A stretch of 61,200 nt of DNA from Ignavibacteria bacterium (GCA_016873895.1 VGVV01000011.1:1-61200), one strand, 5' to 3'; shown: positions 8,329 through 19,057, counted from the first letter of the stretch. Translations and numbers: made by a program. Notes: generated by a model from the sequence alone, not told the origin.

Positions 8329-9782
8329 AGTCCTTGCTGCATGCGGTAGTGTATTGCACGCTCTTGCTAGCAAGAGTTACCCTGCTCGCACAGTCAGAGG
8401 CATCGGACTATGCACGCATCGGGCATGCTGGTTTCCTTTCTACAGTTGTAACCGATTACCAGTGTGTAGGCATCAACCCTGCAAACTTGGGATTCGTGCC
8501 ACAGAGAGATGTCTATTCGTTCTCTACACCACTTACGAGCGGCTCTGAATATTCTCGAAAAACTTTTTCTGTTGGCCTCGGTGAAGGGGGCGCATCAATA
8601 CGCAGCGATGCCCTATCAAAGTCGGGCATGATCGACATCTTGCTGCAGCGAGGAAGTGCTGTCAAGTTCACAGAGGAAGATAAACGCGAAGCGGCGAGAG
8701 TGTTTGCTGGAAAAGGTCTTCGATTCAATATCGATATCATGCCGTTTGCAATCGCCTACCAGCACGAGACAGTTGGGGGTATAGCTATGAGTGTACGAGA
8801 ACGCATAAACGGAACGTTTGTTCTCAACGAACAGGCAGCCAAACTTATGTTTCAAGGACGTCACTCTGATTATTTCGATTCAACGGCTCTCAATTGGCGT
8901 GGAGATACAATCGGTTATGCACGTAATCCTCAGCCATTCTCTAAACTTTTTGATGGTACGATTTTATCGATGTCGTGGCTGCGCGAGTATGCTGTTTCGT
9001 ACGGACTTCAACTCTATAGCGACGACAACCTTGCGTTGTACATGGGCGTATCACCCAAGATTTTTCAGTCATACGCTTACTTGGAAGCAAGGGTTTCTGC
9101 AGGTAATCTCCTTGCACAAAGTGCACTTAGTCCATACTTCGCAATCAACTACGGCAAGGCTACTACCCCATCTGCAATCGGCGGCACCGCTCTTGTACCA
9201 ATTGGTACTGGCTATGGATTAGATGCCGGCATTACTGTGCAGTATCATGAATGGACCTTTTCGGGCTCTGTGATTGACATAGGAACGATAACCTACAACG
9301 GTAATGTCTTTGCCGCTAGCGATACCGTTCTCAATGGCCTCGGCAGCGAGGGCTTTGACAGCTACAACCTCTTCGAGGAAGCACCGAAGATTACAGGAGA
9401 AGGACAGTATTTTCGATGGAATGGCCTTCTGTCTGCCAAAGCAGACCTACCTATACGTCTGCGGTTTGGATCGTCTTGGCAGCAGAATAAGCGTTGGACC
9501 TACGGCATAGACTGCATTATTGCGCTAAACGACGTAGCCGGTTCTCTTCAGCAAAATCTTTTCAGCGGTGGTGTTGATTGGCGTCCGAAAGACTGGCTCA
9601 ACGTTGGCATGGGCATTGCCCATGGAGCAAGCATGGGTACCACAATTCCTATGTCGGCCATGTTCTCTGTCTTTCATGGTAGATGGCAGCTAGGTGTATC
9701 AACCCTCGATATCAGATCGCTATTCACAGACAGAGACCCAGTGGTCTCGGCCGTGTTTGGTGTAGCTCGTATTCGACTGTAA
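8325..9782 (+). CDS. Exported outer-membrane beta-barrel protein, DUF5723-like
   Basis: 485 aa. Residues 1-22 are a signal peptide ending in LLAQ. The start YARIGHAGFLSTVVTDYQCVG and GINPANLGF resembles the opening of DUF5723/PorV-like barrels in Bacteroidota, where many amphipathic strands follow and the chain ends in a hydrophobic strand (here VARIRL). Function unknown; these proteins sit in the outer membrane. It overlaps the Gfo/Idh gene by 4 bp and its stop directly abuts the convergent aldo/keto reductase stop. Confidence 0.7.
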   Translation: MKSLLHAVVYCTLLLARVTLLAQSEASDYARIGHAGFLSTVVTDYQCVGINPANLGFVPQRDVYSFSTPLTSGSEYSRKTFSVGLGEGGASIRSDALSKSGMIDILLQRGSAVKFTEEDKREAARVFAGKGLRFNIDIMPFAIAYQHETVGGIAMSVRERINGTFVLNEQAAKLMFQGRHSDYFDSTALNWRGDTIGYARNPQPFSKLFDGTILSMSWLREYAVSYGLQLYSDDNLALYMGVSPKIFQSYAYLEARVSAGNLLAQSALSPYFAINYGKATTPSAIGGTALVPIGTGYGLDAGITVQYHEWTFSGSVIDIGTITYNGNVFAASDTVLNGLGSEGFDSYNLFEEAPKITGEGQYFRWNGLLSAKADLPIRLRFGSSWQQNKRWTYGIDCIIALNDVAGSLQQNLFSGGVDWRPKDWLNVGMGIAHGASMGTTIPMSAMFSVFHGRWQLGVSTLDIRSLFTDRDPVVSAVFGVARIRL

Positions 9783-10766
9783 CTACCAAGCGTATGCTTC
9801 TGGCGCTTGATTGCCTGGCCCCGGCCAGATGCGATCAAGCTCGGCTAGTGTGTCGGCGTCGAGCATGATGCCTAATGACGCAACGTTCGCATCCAGTTGC
9901 TCCACTGTGCGCGGTCCGATAATAGGCGATGTAACACCATCACGTTGCGCGATCCACGCAAGAGCAACATCGGCGCAATCAAGGCCAAGCTTTGCACACA
10001 AAGTCTCGTATTCATTAATCTGTGGACGGAGTTTCTCGGCAGACTCCAACAACTGCGGTCGCTTGCGACGCACGGCGTCAGTTTTCGAATACATGCCGGC
10101 CAACAAGCCCCCTGCTAGTGGGCTCCATGGAATCATTGCCATGCCGTACGCTTTGGCGGCAGGAAGCACCTCGAGTTCAATCTGACGGTTACGCAGCGAG
10201 TACACAGACTGTTCACTCACGAGGCCAAGAAAGTGGCGGTTCTTTGCCAGTTCGTTTGCCTGTGCAATGTTCCATGCTGCAAAGTTGCTTGAGCCTACGT
10301 ACAGAATCTTTCCATCACGAACGAGCTGTTCCATCGCCTGCCAGAGCTCGTCCCAAGGCGTGGCACGATCAATGTGGTGCATCTGATACAGATCGATATG
10401 ATCTGTCTTGAGTCTACGCAGAGAATCCTCACAAGCCTTCTTGATGTGATAGGCAGAACAACCACGGTTGTTGATGCCATCTTCCATCTGGCCATAGAAC
10501 TTGGTAGCAAGCACGATCTTGTCGCGGCGAGTGGGGTCCTGGCTTAGCCAGTTACCAATCACTTCCTCGGTGCGCCCCTTACCCTTGTCCCAGCCATACA
10601 CATTGGCTGTGTCAAAGAAATTGATGCCACGCTCGAGTGCACGGCTCATGACTGGATATGAGTCTTCCTCTTCAATCCAGTATCCAAAATTCATTGTTCC
10701 AAGGCAAAGGCGAGAGACCTTTACACCAGTGCGGCCAAGATGTACGTATTCCACGGGTGCAAACAT
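9783..10766 (-). CDS. Aldo/keto reductase
   Basis: 327 aa from ATG 10766. An in-frame TTG at 10772 would add two residues but has no better support. AKR (beta/alpha)8 barrel with the catalytic tetrad visible: Asp and Tyr in FFDTANVYG, Lys in LATKFYG, His in QMHHID. The C-terminal part carries [11 protein letters not shown], an NADPH-binding segment typical of YhdN/YajO-type AKRs. It reduces carbonyls with NADPH; the physiological substrate is unknown. It is divergent from leuS with only 34 bp between the two starts. Confidence 0.9.
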   Translation of the reverse strand: MFAPVEYVHLGRTGVKVSRLCLGTMNFGYWIEEEDSYPVMSRALERGINFFDTANVYGWDKGKGRTEEVIGNWLSQDPTRRDKIVLATKFYGQMEDGINNRGCSAYHIKKACEDSLRRLKTDHIDLYQMHHIDRATPWDELWQAMEQLVRDGKILYVGSSNFAAWNIAQANELAKNRHFLGLVSEQSVYSLRNRQIELEVLPAAKAYGMAMIPWSPLAGGLLAGMYSKTDAVRRKRPQLLESAEKLRPQINEYETLCAKLGLDCADVALAWIAQRDGVTSPIIGPRTVEQLDANVASLGIMLDADTLAELDRIWPGPGNQAPEAYAW

Positions 10767-10788
10767 AAACAAGGGCGGCCATGCCCCG

Positions 10789-10796
10789 TATATTTG
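10789..10796 (+). promoter_or_regulatory. Candidate -7 box TATATTTG for leuS
   Basis: TATATTTG followed by ccgg and then ATG 10801. It is a perfect TAnnTTTG match placed so that the mRNA would begin at or beside the start codon. No -33 match is visible. Confidence 0.45.
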
Positions 10797-10800
10797 CCGG

Positions 10801-13350
10801 ATGCAATACCCGTTTTCTGTAGTCGAACAAAAGTGGCAAGCTCACTGGGCTGCCAACCATACGTACAAGGTCACGGAAGACCCATCGAAGCCGAAGTATT
10901 TCGTGCTCGATATGTTCCCCTACCCATCGGGAGCAGGACTCCATATTGGCCACCCTGAGGGCTACACAGCAACCGACATCGTTAGCCGGTATAAGCGTAT
11001 GTGCGGCTTCAGTGTGTTGCATCCGATGGGCTTTGATGCGTTTGGTTTGCCTACCGAGCGCTACAGCATGACAACGGGTATCCATCCCGCGATTGCAACT
11101 GAGAAAAACATCGAGACGTTTAAGCGTCAGCTCAATGCCATCGGCTTCGACTACGATTGGTCTCGTCAAGTAAACACCACGCTGCCGGGATACTACAAGT
11201 GGACGCAGTGGATGTTCCTGATGATGTATAACTCATGGTACGACCGTGCCGCAAAGAAGGCGCGTTCCATCGATGAGCTTGTGATTCCATCGGACATCAC
11301 GGACCCACTCGAGATCGAAACTTTCAAAGACAACCACCGTCTTGCCTACATCGCCTATAGCCCCGTGAATTGGTGCGAAGCGCTCGGTACGGTTCTTGCA
11401 AATGAAGAAGTCGATGAATGGAAGGACAAAGGGTACACTGTTGAACGCAGACCAATGCGTCAATGGATGCTTCGCATTACTGAGTATGCAGAGCGCCTCC
11501 TAGAAGACCTCGCGCTGCTCGACTGGCCATCGTCTACTCTGGAGATGCAGCGTCACTGGATCGGACGCAGCGAGGGGGCTGAGGTTGCCTTTCCTGTTGC
11601 GGGCGGCGATCATTCGATAACTGTATTTACTACCCGACCTGACACGTTGTTTGGCGCTACCTATCTCGTAGTGGCACCAGAGAATCCGATTGTAGAGCAC
11701 ATTGTAACGGAGCATCAACGCAGCGAAGTACTTGCCTACAAGGAAGCGACTGCACTCAAGAGCGACCTTGAGCGTACAGAGCTCAACAAGTCAAAAACAG
11801 GCGTGTTTACTGGTGCGTGTGCCGTCAACCCGGCAACGGGTAGCGACGTGCCGGTTTGGGTGGCGGACTATGTTCTTGCGCACTATGGCACAGGCGCCAT
11901 TATGGCCGTACCCGGACATGATGAGCGTGACCATGAGTTTGCAACTGCATTCGGATTGCCTATCGTGCAGGTCGTTCAGCCAACCGATGGTAGTTCGATT
12001 GATGTTGCGGCAGAAGCATATAGCACGTACGGCCTTGGTATGGCTTCAGCAAATGCATCAGTGTCGCTCGATGGCCTACCAACCGACGAAGCAAAGCGCA
12101 CGATCATCGCGTGGCTAGAGTCTACAGGTCAAGGAAAGGGGCGAACACAATTCCGCCTGCGCGACTGGCTCTTTTCACGTCAGCGCTACTGGGGCGAACC
12201 TATACCGATCATGTTCTTCGAAGACGGTACCAAGCGCGCACTTGATGCAGATGAGCTCCCGCTGCTGTTGCCTGATGTAAAAGAGTTTAAGCCAGCAGGC
12301 ACGGGCGAATCGCCCCTTGCCACAGTCGAATCGTGGGTAAACTTTGTTGATGCAAAGACAGGCAAGCGTGCGCGATTCGAAACGAACACCATGCCTCAGT
12401 GGGCAGGCTCGTGCTGGTACTATCTGCGCTATGCTGATCCGCACAACAGTGAAACATTCTGCGCTCCAGACAACGAGCGATACTGGATGGGCAACCACGG
12501 CGTAGACCTCTACGTTGGTGGCGGAGAGCACGCGGTATTGCACTTGCTCTATGCACGCTTCTGGCACAAGATTCTTTTTGACTACGGATATGTTTCGACG
12601 CCGGAGCCATTCAAGAAGCTGTTCCACCAGGGATTGATTATGGGCGAAGACGGACGTAAGATGTCCAAGTCTCTCGGGAACGTCGTGAATCCCGATGAAG
12701 TGATCGCCAGCCACGGAGCTGACGCGCTTCGTTTATATGAGATGTTCTTGGGTCCGCTCGAAGCCTCAAAGCCGTGGAATACTCGCGGCATCGACGGCAT
12801 CACGCGATTCCTTGACCGCGTATGGCGTATGATGGTCACAGAAGAAGGGACACTCTCCCCTGCTGTTGTGAAGGGGGCAAGCACATCCGAGCTTGACCGT
12901 GTTCTTCATGCAACTATCAAAAAGACACACGAAGATGTTTACAACCTGAGCTTTAACACGACAATCGCGCAGTTCATGATTTTTGTCAATGAGTTTACGA
13001 AAGCTGAACAGCGCAGTTATGAGGCCATGACGGCGTTTGTGCAGTGCTTAGCCCCTTTCGCACCTCACATTACCGAGGAACTCTGGCAAGTTCTTGGTCA
13101 TGATGGTTCCGTTCATCATTCATCATTCCCGGAGTATGATCAAGCGAAGCTCGTTGAGAACGAGATCGAGATTGTTCTACAGGTAAGCTCGAAGATTCGC
13201 GGGAAGATGATCGTGCCGGCAGATGCTGATGCAGCAGCGATTGAAGAACTTGCAAAATCAGATCCAAATGTTCAGAAGCACCTTGACGGAAAGCAGATCA
13301 AGAAAACGATCGTCGTCCCGGGCAAACTTGTGAACTTCATCGTAGGGTAA
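10801..13350 (+). CDS. leuS: Leucyl-tRNA synthetase
   Basis: 849 aa, class Ia synthetase charging tRNA-Leu. The HIGH motif is HIGH-P at about residues 48-52 inside [16 protein letters not shown], and KMSKS is at about 620-624 ([10 protein letters not shown]). The CP1 editing domain is present with TTRPDTLFG (about 277-285) and a later [15 protein letters not shown]. The C-terminal anticodon domain follows. The frame is open for another 100 codons upstream, but that part lies over the aldo/keto reductase on the other strand and has no LeuS character. ATG 10801 ([13 protein letters not shown]) matches the family start. The exported-protein gene downstream begins 1 bp after its stop. Confidence 0.97.
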   Translation: MQYPFSVVEQKWQAHWAANHTYKVTEDPSKPKYFVLDMFPYPSGAGLHIGHPEGYTATDIVSRYKRMCGFSVLHPMGFDAFGLPTERYSMTTGIHPAIATEKNIETFKRQLNAIGFDYDWSRQVNTTLPGYYKWTQWMFLMMYNSWYDRAAKKARSIDELVIPSDITDPLEIETFKDNHRLAYIAYSPVNWCEALGTVLANEEVDEWKDKGYTVERRPMRQWMLRITEYAERLLEDLALLDWPSSTLEMQRHWIGRSEGAEVAFPVAGGDHSITVFTTRPDTLFGATYLVVAPENPIVEHIVTEHQRSEVLAYKEATALKSDLERTELNKSKTGVFTGACAVNPATGSDVPVWVADYVLAHYGTGAIMAVPGHDERDHEFATAFGLPIVQVVQPTDGSSIDVAAEAYSTYGLGMASANASVSLDGLPTDEAKRTIIAWLESTGQGKGRTQFRLRDWLFSRQRYWGEPIPIMFFEDGTKRALDADELPLLLPDVKEFKPAGTGESPLATVESWVNFVDAKTGKRARFETNTMPQWAGSCWYYLRYADPHNSETFCAPDNERYWMGNHGVDLYVGGGEHAVLHLLYARFWHKILFDYGYVSTPEPFKKLFHQGLIMGEDGRKMSKSLGNVVNPDEVIASHGADALRLYEMFLGPLEASKPWNTRGIDGITRFLDRVWRMMVTEEGTLSPAVVKGASTSELDRVLHATIKKTHEDVYNLSFNTTIAQFMIFVNEFTKAEQRSYEAMTAFVQCLAPFAPHITEELWQVLGHDGSVHHSSFPEYDQAKLVENEIEIVLQVSSKIRGKMIVPADADAAAIEELAKSDPNVQKHLDGKQIKKTIVVPGKLVNFIVG

Positions 13351-13351
13351 G

Positions 13352-14524
13352 ATGAAGATCTGTCTTGCCGTCATACTTACATGCGTGCTCATAACAACTG
13401 CATGCGTAGGTCAGCAGACCTATGAGGGGCCCTTTGTTGTGGGGCACACGCCAAAGGACCATCTTCCAGAGGTATCTGGGATGGTACAGAGTCGCGAGCC
13501 CTTCGTGCTATGGATGATCAACGACTCGGGAGACGAACCGATTATCTACGCTGTTGACATACGCAAGGGGCTGCTCTCAAAACACAAACTAGCCGGTGCC
13601 GTAAATGTAGACTGGGAAGACCTTGCCATTACAATGCCACGGGCCAAACCAGATTCTTCGAGCACTGCGCCTAAGGTGATCTACATTGCTGACATCGGCG
13701 ACAACAATGCAAAGCGCATGACTGTGACCATCTACCGCATTGCCGAGCCTGATGTCTTTGCGTCATCTACAATCCCTGCATCAGAGATCGAAAAGTTTGA
13801 GCTTACCTATCCCGATGGCCCGCGTGATGCCGAGGCATTGCTAGTAGACCCCCTCACAGGTGAGCTCGTTATCGTTACCAAGCGCGACGTAAAAGCTCGG
13901 ATCTACAGCTGTGATGCGCTTAAGACATCTCCTGCGCAACTCTCGTTTCGTGGCGAGCTGCCATTTACGCTGATCACCGCTGGTGATGTTGCATCTAACG
14001 GAAACACTGTGATCCTGAAGAATTATCACAAGGCGTGGGAGTGGACAAGAAATCCTAAGGAGCCCCTATGGAGAGCGCTTCTGCGCGAAGGAAAACGTAT
14101 ACCCTACGGACCCGAGCTGCAGGGTGAGGCAGTGTGCTATGACGCAGGTGATAAGGGATATTACGCCACATCTGAGCGGGAAAACGGCGGCGAGGAAGCA
14201 CCGTTGTTTTACTACCCTCGTACCTCGGAGGCGAAACTGAGTTCAGGTCGCGACATGAAGCTCCCACAGATTAATGTATTACCTGTTTCCGGCAAGACTG
14301 GATTTTATCGCCTACGCTATACCGTACCCGAGCTGCAACGTATCGAGATACACCTCTATAACGAGGGCATGTTCAAGATGCTTACCATTGCCGAAGACAC
14401 AGCAGAATCAGGCGTACAGGAGCGAGAGCTTGACTTACGCAAGTTTCCTTCAGGCAGCTATGCAATTCTGCTTAAGACTCCACAGTCGCAGACGTCTTGT
14501 CTGCTCGAACATGTTTTTCGCTGA
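13352..14524 (+). CDS. Exported protein with T9SS-like C-terminal domain
   Basis: 390 aa. The N-terminus MKICLAVILTCVLITTAC is a signal peptide; the Cys could be lipidated but the lipobox (TTAC) is poor. Residues about 25-290 contain propeller-like segments (PEVSGMVQS, INDSGDEP, YIADIGDNNAKR, YPDGPRDAEALLVDP), the pattern of exported proteins that compare stored values. About 315-390 looks like a T9SS type A sorting domain, with a short beta-sandwich ending LRKFPSGSYAILLKT. Its start is 1 bp after leuS, so the two are probably co-transcribed although functionally unrelated. No specific function recognised. Confidence 0.7.
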   Translation: MKICLAVILTCVLITTACVGQQTYEGPFVVGHTPKDHLPEVSGMVQSREPFVLWMINDSGDEPIIYAVDIRKGLLSKHKLAGAVNVDWEDLAITMPRAKPDSSSTAPKVIYIADIGDNNAKRMTVTIYRIAEPDVFASSTIPASEIEKFELTYPDGPRDAEALLVDPLTGELVIVTKRDVKARIYSCDALKTSPAQLSFRGELPFTLITAGDVASNGNTVILKNYHKAWEWTRNPKEPLWRALLREGKRIPYGPELQGEAVCYDAGDKGYYATSERENGGEEAPLFYYPRTSEAKLSSGRDMKLPQINVLPVSGKTGFYRLRYTVPELQRIEIHLYNEGMFKMLTIAEDTAESGVQERELDLRKFPSGSYAILLKTPQSQTSCLLEHVFR

Positions 14525-14546
14525 GTTCATGCGGAGAAAGGTGACC

Positions 14547-15809
14547 ATGCAGTTGATAGTTCTATTCATAGTGATGATTGCATCTGCTGGCATATCGCTG
14601 TCTCAGCCCCATCTCACAATGAGGCTCAACGACGTCTGCGCAATCTTTGCCGGTAAACCTGTGCAGTTCGACACGATCTTCACGGCACAGTTCCTCGAAA
14701 AGGTGCCACCAATGCAACTGCGGATGATCGTTAATCAGGTAACCTCAGAATCTGGTCCATGTTCGAGTATCCGCATCAGCGATCAACGTTCATCGTATCA
14801 GGTGTTTGCTGAAGGCAGTACGACAAGTGGTTGGCTAATTCCGTTTACGCTTACTGTAGAAGCGGCACCGCCACATAAGATTGCTGGTCTCTACGTACGT
14901 CCACCGGTGAAACCGACAGTAAACATCAACAGTGTTGTCGAGGAGTTTAAGGCGCTGCCCGGTACGACGTCGCTTATGGTTACAGATCTCAGCAGCGGTA
15001 TTACACTCGCGGCTCATGCTTCGAGCCAACGTCTACCGATTGGTTCGACGTTCAAGTTGTATGTGCTGGGAGAGCTAGTTACGTCGATGCACAAGTGGGA
15101 AGAGGTAACTCGCATCGACTCATCATTGTTTTCACTTCCATCGGGTTCACTGCATACATGGCCTCACGGATCGCCAATCACGCTTCATACATTGGCGTGC
15201 CAGATGATCTCTGTGAGCGACAATACAGCAACCGACCATTTGCTCCACGTTCTCGGCGCAGATGCCGTTCAACGTAAGCAAGCGCTTATGGGTCACAGCG
15301 CGCCTGAGGTAAACGATCCGTTCTTGTCGACACGTGAGATGTTCCTTCTCAAATTCACAAACAATGCTGAAGCAGCCCGCGCTTATGCATCTGCAGAGCC
15401 AGCCGAGCGACGTCAGATTCTGCGTCGCGTGACCGACACATTTGATCTCGCTGATATCTCGCTGTCAAGTTCTCCCGTTCTGCCCGACTCCGTTGAGTGG
15501 TTTGCTTCTACTGCTGAGCTCGTTCGCGCGCTTGATTGGTTCCGCATCGCCTCGTCTACGAAAGAGGGTGCGGCGGCACTTGACATCCTGGAGATCAATC
15601 CAGGGCTTCAACTTGATCGCAGCAAGTGGAAGCGCGTTTGTTACAAGGGCGGCTCCGAGACTGGGGTGATAAACATGTCGTACCTGCTTCAGAACTACGA
15701 CGGCAAGTGGTTCGCACTTTCAGCTACGTGGCTGAATACTCAGGCACCAGTTGATAATCTTACATTCTCAGCCCTCGTTGAACGCACGATACGCCTGCTT
15801 GCCCCCTAA
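14547..15809 (+). CDS. Exported serine hydrolase, class A beta-lactamase-like fold
   Basis: 420 aa from ATG 14547, chosen for AAAGGTG just upstream; an in-frame ATG at 14529 would add six residues. Signal peptide 1-20. A non-catalytic N-terminal domain (about 25-120) precedes a penicillin-recognising fold. Visible motifs are Ser167-x-x-Lys170 (GSTFK), SDN at 224-226 (SVSDNTATD) and KGG near 362 in place of the usual KTG/KSG. The layout resembles Orf12/LpqF-type hydrolases (family 'beta-lactamase 2') more than true resistance enzymes. The substrate may be a peptidoglycan-related amide or ester; lactam hydrolysis cannot be claimed. The final TAA is also the first part of the box before miaE. 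Confidence 0.75.
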   Translation: MQLIVLFIVMIASAGISLSQPHLTMRLNDVCAIFAGKPVQFDTIFTAQFLEKVPPMQLRMIVNQVTSESGPCSSIRISDQRSSYQVFAEGSTTSGWLIPFTLTVEAAPPHKIAGLYVRPPVKPTVNINSVVEEFKALPGTTSLMVTDLSSGITLAAHASSQRLPIGSTFKLYVLGELVTSMHKWEEVTRIDSSLFSLPSGSLHTWPHGSPITLHTLACQMISVSDNTATDHLLHVLGADAVQRKQALMGHSAPEVNDPFLSTREMFLLKFTNNAEAARAYASAEPAERRQILRRVTDTFDLADISLSSSPVLPDSVEWFASTAELVRALDWFRIASSTKEGAAALDILEINPGLQLDRSKWKRVCYKGGSETGVINMSYLLQNYDGKWFALSATWLNTQAPVDNLTFSALVERTIRLLAP

Positions 15810-15814
15810 CTTTG
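15807..15814 (+). promoter_or_regulatory. Candidate -7 box TAACTTTG for miaE
   Basis: TAACTTTG, then ccat and ATG 15819. It matches TAnnTTTG with the same 4-bp spacing as leuS. The TAA is at the same time the stop codon of the preceding gene, so part of the match is forced. Confidence 0.3.
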
Positions 15815-15818
15815 CCAT

Positions 15819-16394
15819 ATGCTTTGTCTACAATCTGAAACAAACAGCGAATGGATCGATGTTGCATGCGCAAATACCGAGAGTATCTTGGTCGACCATG
15901 CATTGTGCGAAAAGAAAGCTGCCGCCTTTGCACTCGCACTCATAACACGCTACCCCAAACGTATGCGCCTAATCCGCGATATGATTGCGTTAGCTCAGGA
16001 AGAGCTCGAACACTTTGATATGGTGATGCAGGAACTTGAAAAGCGCGGCCTTACACTGAGCAAGGACGTTGGCAATCCATACGCGAACGCTCTGCACAAG
16101 TTTGTTCGCCAAGGCGAGCCCAAGCGTCTGCTGGACTCATTGATCGTGGGTGCGTTCATTGAAGCCCGATCTTGCGAGCGGTTTTCTCTACTCTCTAAAC
16201 ATGCTCCAACCGATGAACTGCGTCAGATGTACGGGTCGCTGCTTGCAAGCGAGGCTGGCCACTATCGCGCATACACGGACATCGCGCGAGAGTACTTCCC
16301 TGTCGAAGAAGTGCGTGCGCGGATCAAGGAATTCGCCGACTACGAAGCAGATGTTGTGAAGGGGCTTGCAAATCAACCTACGGTGCATGGCTGA
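15819..16394 (+). CDS. miaE: tRNA-(ms2io6A37) hydroxylase-like di-iron protein
   Basis: 191 aa ferritin-like four-helix protein. The six di-iron ligands are visible: Glu31 (ALCEKKAA), Glu62 and His65 (EELEHFDMV), Glu115 (AFIEARSCERFSLL), Glu145 and His148 (ASEAGHYRAY). MiaE hydroxylates the isopentenyl group of 2-methylthio-N6-isopentenyladenosine at position 37 of tRNAs that read UNN codons, using O2. It overlaps fmt by one base (TGATG), so two tRNA-modifying functions are translated together. Family is clear; activity is inferred. Confidence 0.88.
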   Translation: MLCLQSETNSEWIDVACANTESILVDHALCEKKAAAFALALITRYPKRMRLIRDMIALAQEELEHFDMVMQELEKRGLTLSKDVGNPYANALHKFVRQGEPKRLLDSLIVGAFIEARSCERFSLLSKHAPTDELRQMYGSLLASEAGHYRAYTDIAREYFPVEEVRARIKEFADYEADVVKGLANQPTVHG

Positions 16395-17326
16395 TGAGCA
16401 ACATCATCTTCATGGGAACTCCTGAGTTTGCCGTTCCGGCGCTGCAGGCGCTGCATAAGGAGTTTGGTGTGCGCACCGTTGTGACCATACCTGACAAGCC
16501 CCGTGGACGTGGCTTAACGGTAAGTCCATCTGCAGTGAAACAAGCTGCACTCGATCTCGGTATTACCGATATTCTGCAGCCTGAGAAACTGAAAGACCCT
16601 GCTTTTGCTGAAGAGATAGCACGACGGCAGCCTGACGTGATCTGCGTGATCGCATTTAAGATCCTGCCGCGATCGGTGTTTTCGCTTTCGTCTAAAGGTA
16701 CGTTCAACGTGCATGCTTCTCTTCTACCGCGTTTTCGTGGTGCAGCACCAATTAATCATGCCATCTTAGAGGGCGATACGGAGACTGGTGTAACCTCGTT
16801 CTTACTCGACGACGTAGTAGACACCGGAACAATACTGTTGCAGGAGCGCTGCACCATTGCAGACGGAACAACTACTGGCGAACTCTATGCAACACTGATG
16901 CCTATGGCTGCTGCATGTGCTTGTGAAAGCACACGCGGACTGATTCAGGGTACACTTGTACCGTATGCACAGGATGACACCTTAGCAACGCCGGCACCCA
17001 AGGTGTTCCGTGAGACAGCTGATATCAACTGGGATCAATCCCGCGTCAGAGTTCGCAACTTCATCCATGCGCACTCGCCTTCGCCGTGTGCATGGACAAT
17101 GTGGAATGGAGATGTACTCAAGATTTTCCGTGCATCGTACGCGACGTACTCGGCCCTTCCTGCTGGCTCATGGATAATCAAGGATTCGCAGTTCCTCATT
17201 GGCTGCGCCGATGGTACACTCTCATTAGATGAGATACAATTACCTGGAAAGCGAAAGATGCCTGTCGGTGATATGCTGCAAGGGTATCGGGGAACTACTG
17301 AAGGGCTGCTACCATGCCCGAACTAG
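16394..17326 (+). CDS. fmt: Methionyl-tRNA formyltransferase
   Basis: 310 aa, standard length. It transfers formyl from 10-formyl-THF to Met-tRNAfMet. The N-terminal formyltransferase domain starts IIFMGTPEFAVPAL. Catalytic Asn105 and His107 lie in NVHASLLPRFRGAAPINHAI and Asp143 in VVDTG. The C-terminal OB-like tRNA-binding domain starts near 205 (TPAPKVFRE). The gene is joined to miaE by a 1-bp overlap and runs 13 bp into the SemiSWEET gene. Confidence 0.96.
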   Translation: MSNIIFMGTPEFAVPALQALHKEFGVRTVVTIPDKPRGRGLTVSPSAVKQAALDLGITDILQPEKLKDPAFAEEIARRQPDVICVIAFKILPRSVFSLSSKGTFNVHASLLPRFRGAAPINHAILEGDTETGVTSFLLDDVVDTGTILLQERCTIADGTTTGELYATLMPMAAACACESTRGLIQGTLVPYAQDDTLATPAPKVFRETADINWDQSRVRVRNFIHAHSPSPCAWTMWNGDVLKIFRASYATYSALPAGSWIIKDSQFLIGCADGTLSLDEIQLPGKRKMPVGDMLQGYRGTTEGLLPCPN

Positions 17327-17595
17327 ATTTAACGGCTGCGCTGGGATTAATTGCCGGTACGTGCACAACATTCGCCTTGGCTCCACAGGCGATAAAAGTG
17401 TGGAAGTCTGGGAAGGTAGATCAACTGAGCTTAGGCATGGTTTCTCTGATGTTCTTCGGCACAACGCTGTGGTTGATCTACGGCTGGATTCGCTTAGACA
17501 TCAGCATCATTTGGGCTAATGCTATTGCGATATTGTTTCTATCCTACCTGCTCTTTGTAAAGACGAGAGATGTTCGTCGTACCGGTCAACGTTAA
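17314..17595 (+). CDS. SemiSWEET family sugar transporter (PQ-loop)
   Basis: 93 aa, the size of a bacterial half-SWEET. There are three predicted membrane helices (about 7-26, 38-58, 64-82) and the signature Pro24-Gln25 in LAPQAIKVWKSG. It should act as a homodimer moving sugars down a gradient through the inner membrane. The start lies inside the last codons of fmt (13-bp overlap), consistent with translational coupling. Confidence 0.85.
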   Translation: MPELDLTAALGLIAGTCTTFALAPQAIKVWKSGKVDQLSLGMVSLMFFGTTLWLIYGWIRLDISIIWANAIAILFLSYLLFVKTRDVRRTGQR

Positions 17596-17603
17596 CTTCC
17601 ATC

Positions 17604-18059
17604 ATGTCCACATCCGAGCAACTTCCGCCCCTGATATTCCCGTCATTCGAGATGAGGTTATCCCAGAATGGCAGTGTTGTTAAGATTTTTGATGTTGTGC
17701 GTAAATCCTACGTTGTCTTAACACCTGAAGAATGGGTCCGACAACATTGCCTTCATTGGCTTCTCTCACTCGGTTACCCAATAGGCAGATGCAGTATTGA
17801 ACGTTCCACAAAGTTTGGTGGTATGCGCTACGATTTGCTTTGGCATGACGCCATGTTGCACCCGTTTCTTCTCGTAGAATGTAAGGCACCTGGAATCAAG
17901 ATTACCGAGGACACCGTGCGACAGTCAGCATGGTATAATCTGCAACTGAAAGCCCCTTTTGTTCTCTTGACCAATGGCAACGTTGCATATTGCACACAAA
18001 TGCTCAGCGATGGCTCGTATGCACAAATCAGCGATGTTCCACGATACACAAACGCATGA
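17604..18059 (+). CDS. HsdR N-terminal-like nuclease-fold protein
   Basis: 151 aa, matching the stand-alone type I restriction HsdR N-terminal domain proteins common in Bacteroidota. The PD-(D/E)xK core is visible as [19 protein letters not shown] with VECK carrying the Glu and Lys. Only this domain is present: no helicase, no methylase and no specificity gene nearby, so it is not a restriction system. The role of these solo proteins is unknown. Coupled by ATGA to pyrC. Confidence 0.75.
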   Translation: MSTSEQLPPLIFPSFEMRLSQNGSVVKIFDVVRKSYVVLTPEEWVRQHCLHWLLSLGYPIGRCSIERSTKFGGMRYDLLWHDAMLHPFLLVECKAPGIKITEDTVRQSAWYNLQLKAPFVLLTNGNVAYCTQMLSDGSYAQISDVPRYTNA

Positions 18060-19057
18060 TGGAAATCACTCTCCAGTCCCCTCTGGACATGCACATTCAC
18101 TTTCGACAAGACGAAATGTTGAAGGTAGTTGCCCCATTATCTGCTCAGCATTTTGCAGGGGGCGTGATCATGCCAAACCTTTTACCACCAGTTGATAATC
18201 TTGACCGCCTGCATTGGTACACGAGCGAAGTTCAACAGGCATGTGTCGGGCATACGTTCGACCCATACATGACGCTGTTTTTTCGTGATTACACGGCCCA
18301 GGACTTGGAGCTTGCAAAGCCCCATATCATTGGCATCAAACTCTACCCGGCAGGAGCAACAACCAATAGTGATGGTGGCGTGCAAGAGATTATGTCTATG
18401 GCTCATGTATTTGATGCAATGCAGGAATTAGACATTCCGCTGTTGGTGCATGGCGAGACCCATGGATTTGTGATGGACCGTGAAGATGAGTTTTGCGAGG
18501 TGTACCGTGCTTTGGCCACACGCTGGCCACGGCTTCGCATTACGATGGAGCACATTACAACACAAAAGGCTGTTGGATTGCTGGATGAGTTTGAAAATCT
18601 ACGCGCTACGGTAACACCTCATCACTTGATTATCACGCTTGATGATCTTGCAGGGGGCATGCTGCAGCCACATCTTTTCTGCAAGCCAATCGCCAAGCGT
18701 CCAGAAGATAGAGATGCCCTCTTACAAGCAGCTCTCAGCGCTCACCCGAAGTTGATGCTCGGCAGTGATTCTGCACCTCACCCGCGCGACAAGAAAGAGT
18801 GTCCAGGCTGTGCTGCCGGAGTCTTTACGGCACCCATTATTCTACCAATGCTCGCAGAACTGTTCGAGCGGCACAACGCACTTGCGAATCTGCAGGCATT
18901 TGTATCTGATAATGCACAACGCTTGTATAAGCTAACACCACCAGCAAAGACGATAACATTGTCGAAGACAGCAATGATGATACCCGAACTGTATGGTTCG
19001 GTCGTGCCGATGTGGGCTGGAAGAGAGCTATCGTGGTCCGTAACTGCTATCTCATGA
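18056..19057 (+). CDS. pyrC: Dihydroorotase (class II, PyrC type)
   Basis: 333 aa from ATG 18056 (ATGATGG, overlapping the previous stop). It catalyses the third step of pyrimidine synthesis, cyclising N-carbamoyl-aspartate. Metal and substrate motifs: [12 protein letters not shown] near the N-terminus (two His), the carboxylated Lys in [16 protein letters not shown] and MEH histidines, and the catalytic Asp in [12 protein letters not shown]. These match the short E. coli-type PyrC. An upstream extension of the frame to 17990 overlaps the HsdR-like gene and is not used. Confidence 0.93.
   Translation: MMEITLQSPLDMHIHFRQDEMLKVVAPLSAQHFAGGVIMPNLLPPVDNLDRLHWYTSEVQQACVGHTFDPYMTLFFRDYTAQDLELAKPHIIGIKLYPAGATTNSDGGVQEIMSMAHVFDAMQELDIPLLVHGETHGFVMDREDEFCEVYRALATRWPRLRITMEHITTQKAVGLLDEFENLRATVTPHHLIITLDDLAGGMLQPHLFCKPIAKRPEDRDALLQAALSAHPKLMLGSDSAPHPRDKKECPGCAAGVFTAPIILPMLAELFERHNALANLQAFVSDNAQRLYKLTPPAKTITLSKTAMMIPELYGSVVPMWAGRELSWSVTAIS

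Noticed and set aside
10501..10800. 100-residue N-terminal extension of LeuS
   Set aside because: It lies opposite the aldo/keto reductase and lacks LeuS character; the family start is at 10801.
17604..18059. Type I restriction system
   Set aside because: Only an HsdR N-terminal-like domain is present, with no HsdM, HsdS or helicase domain; solo copies are common housekeeping genes.
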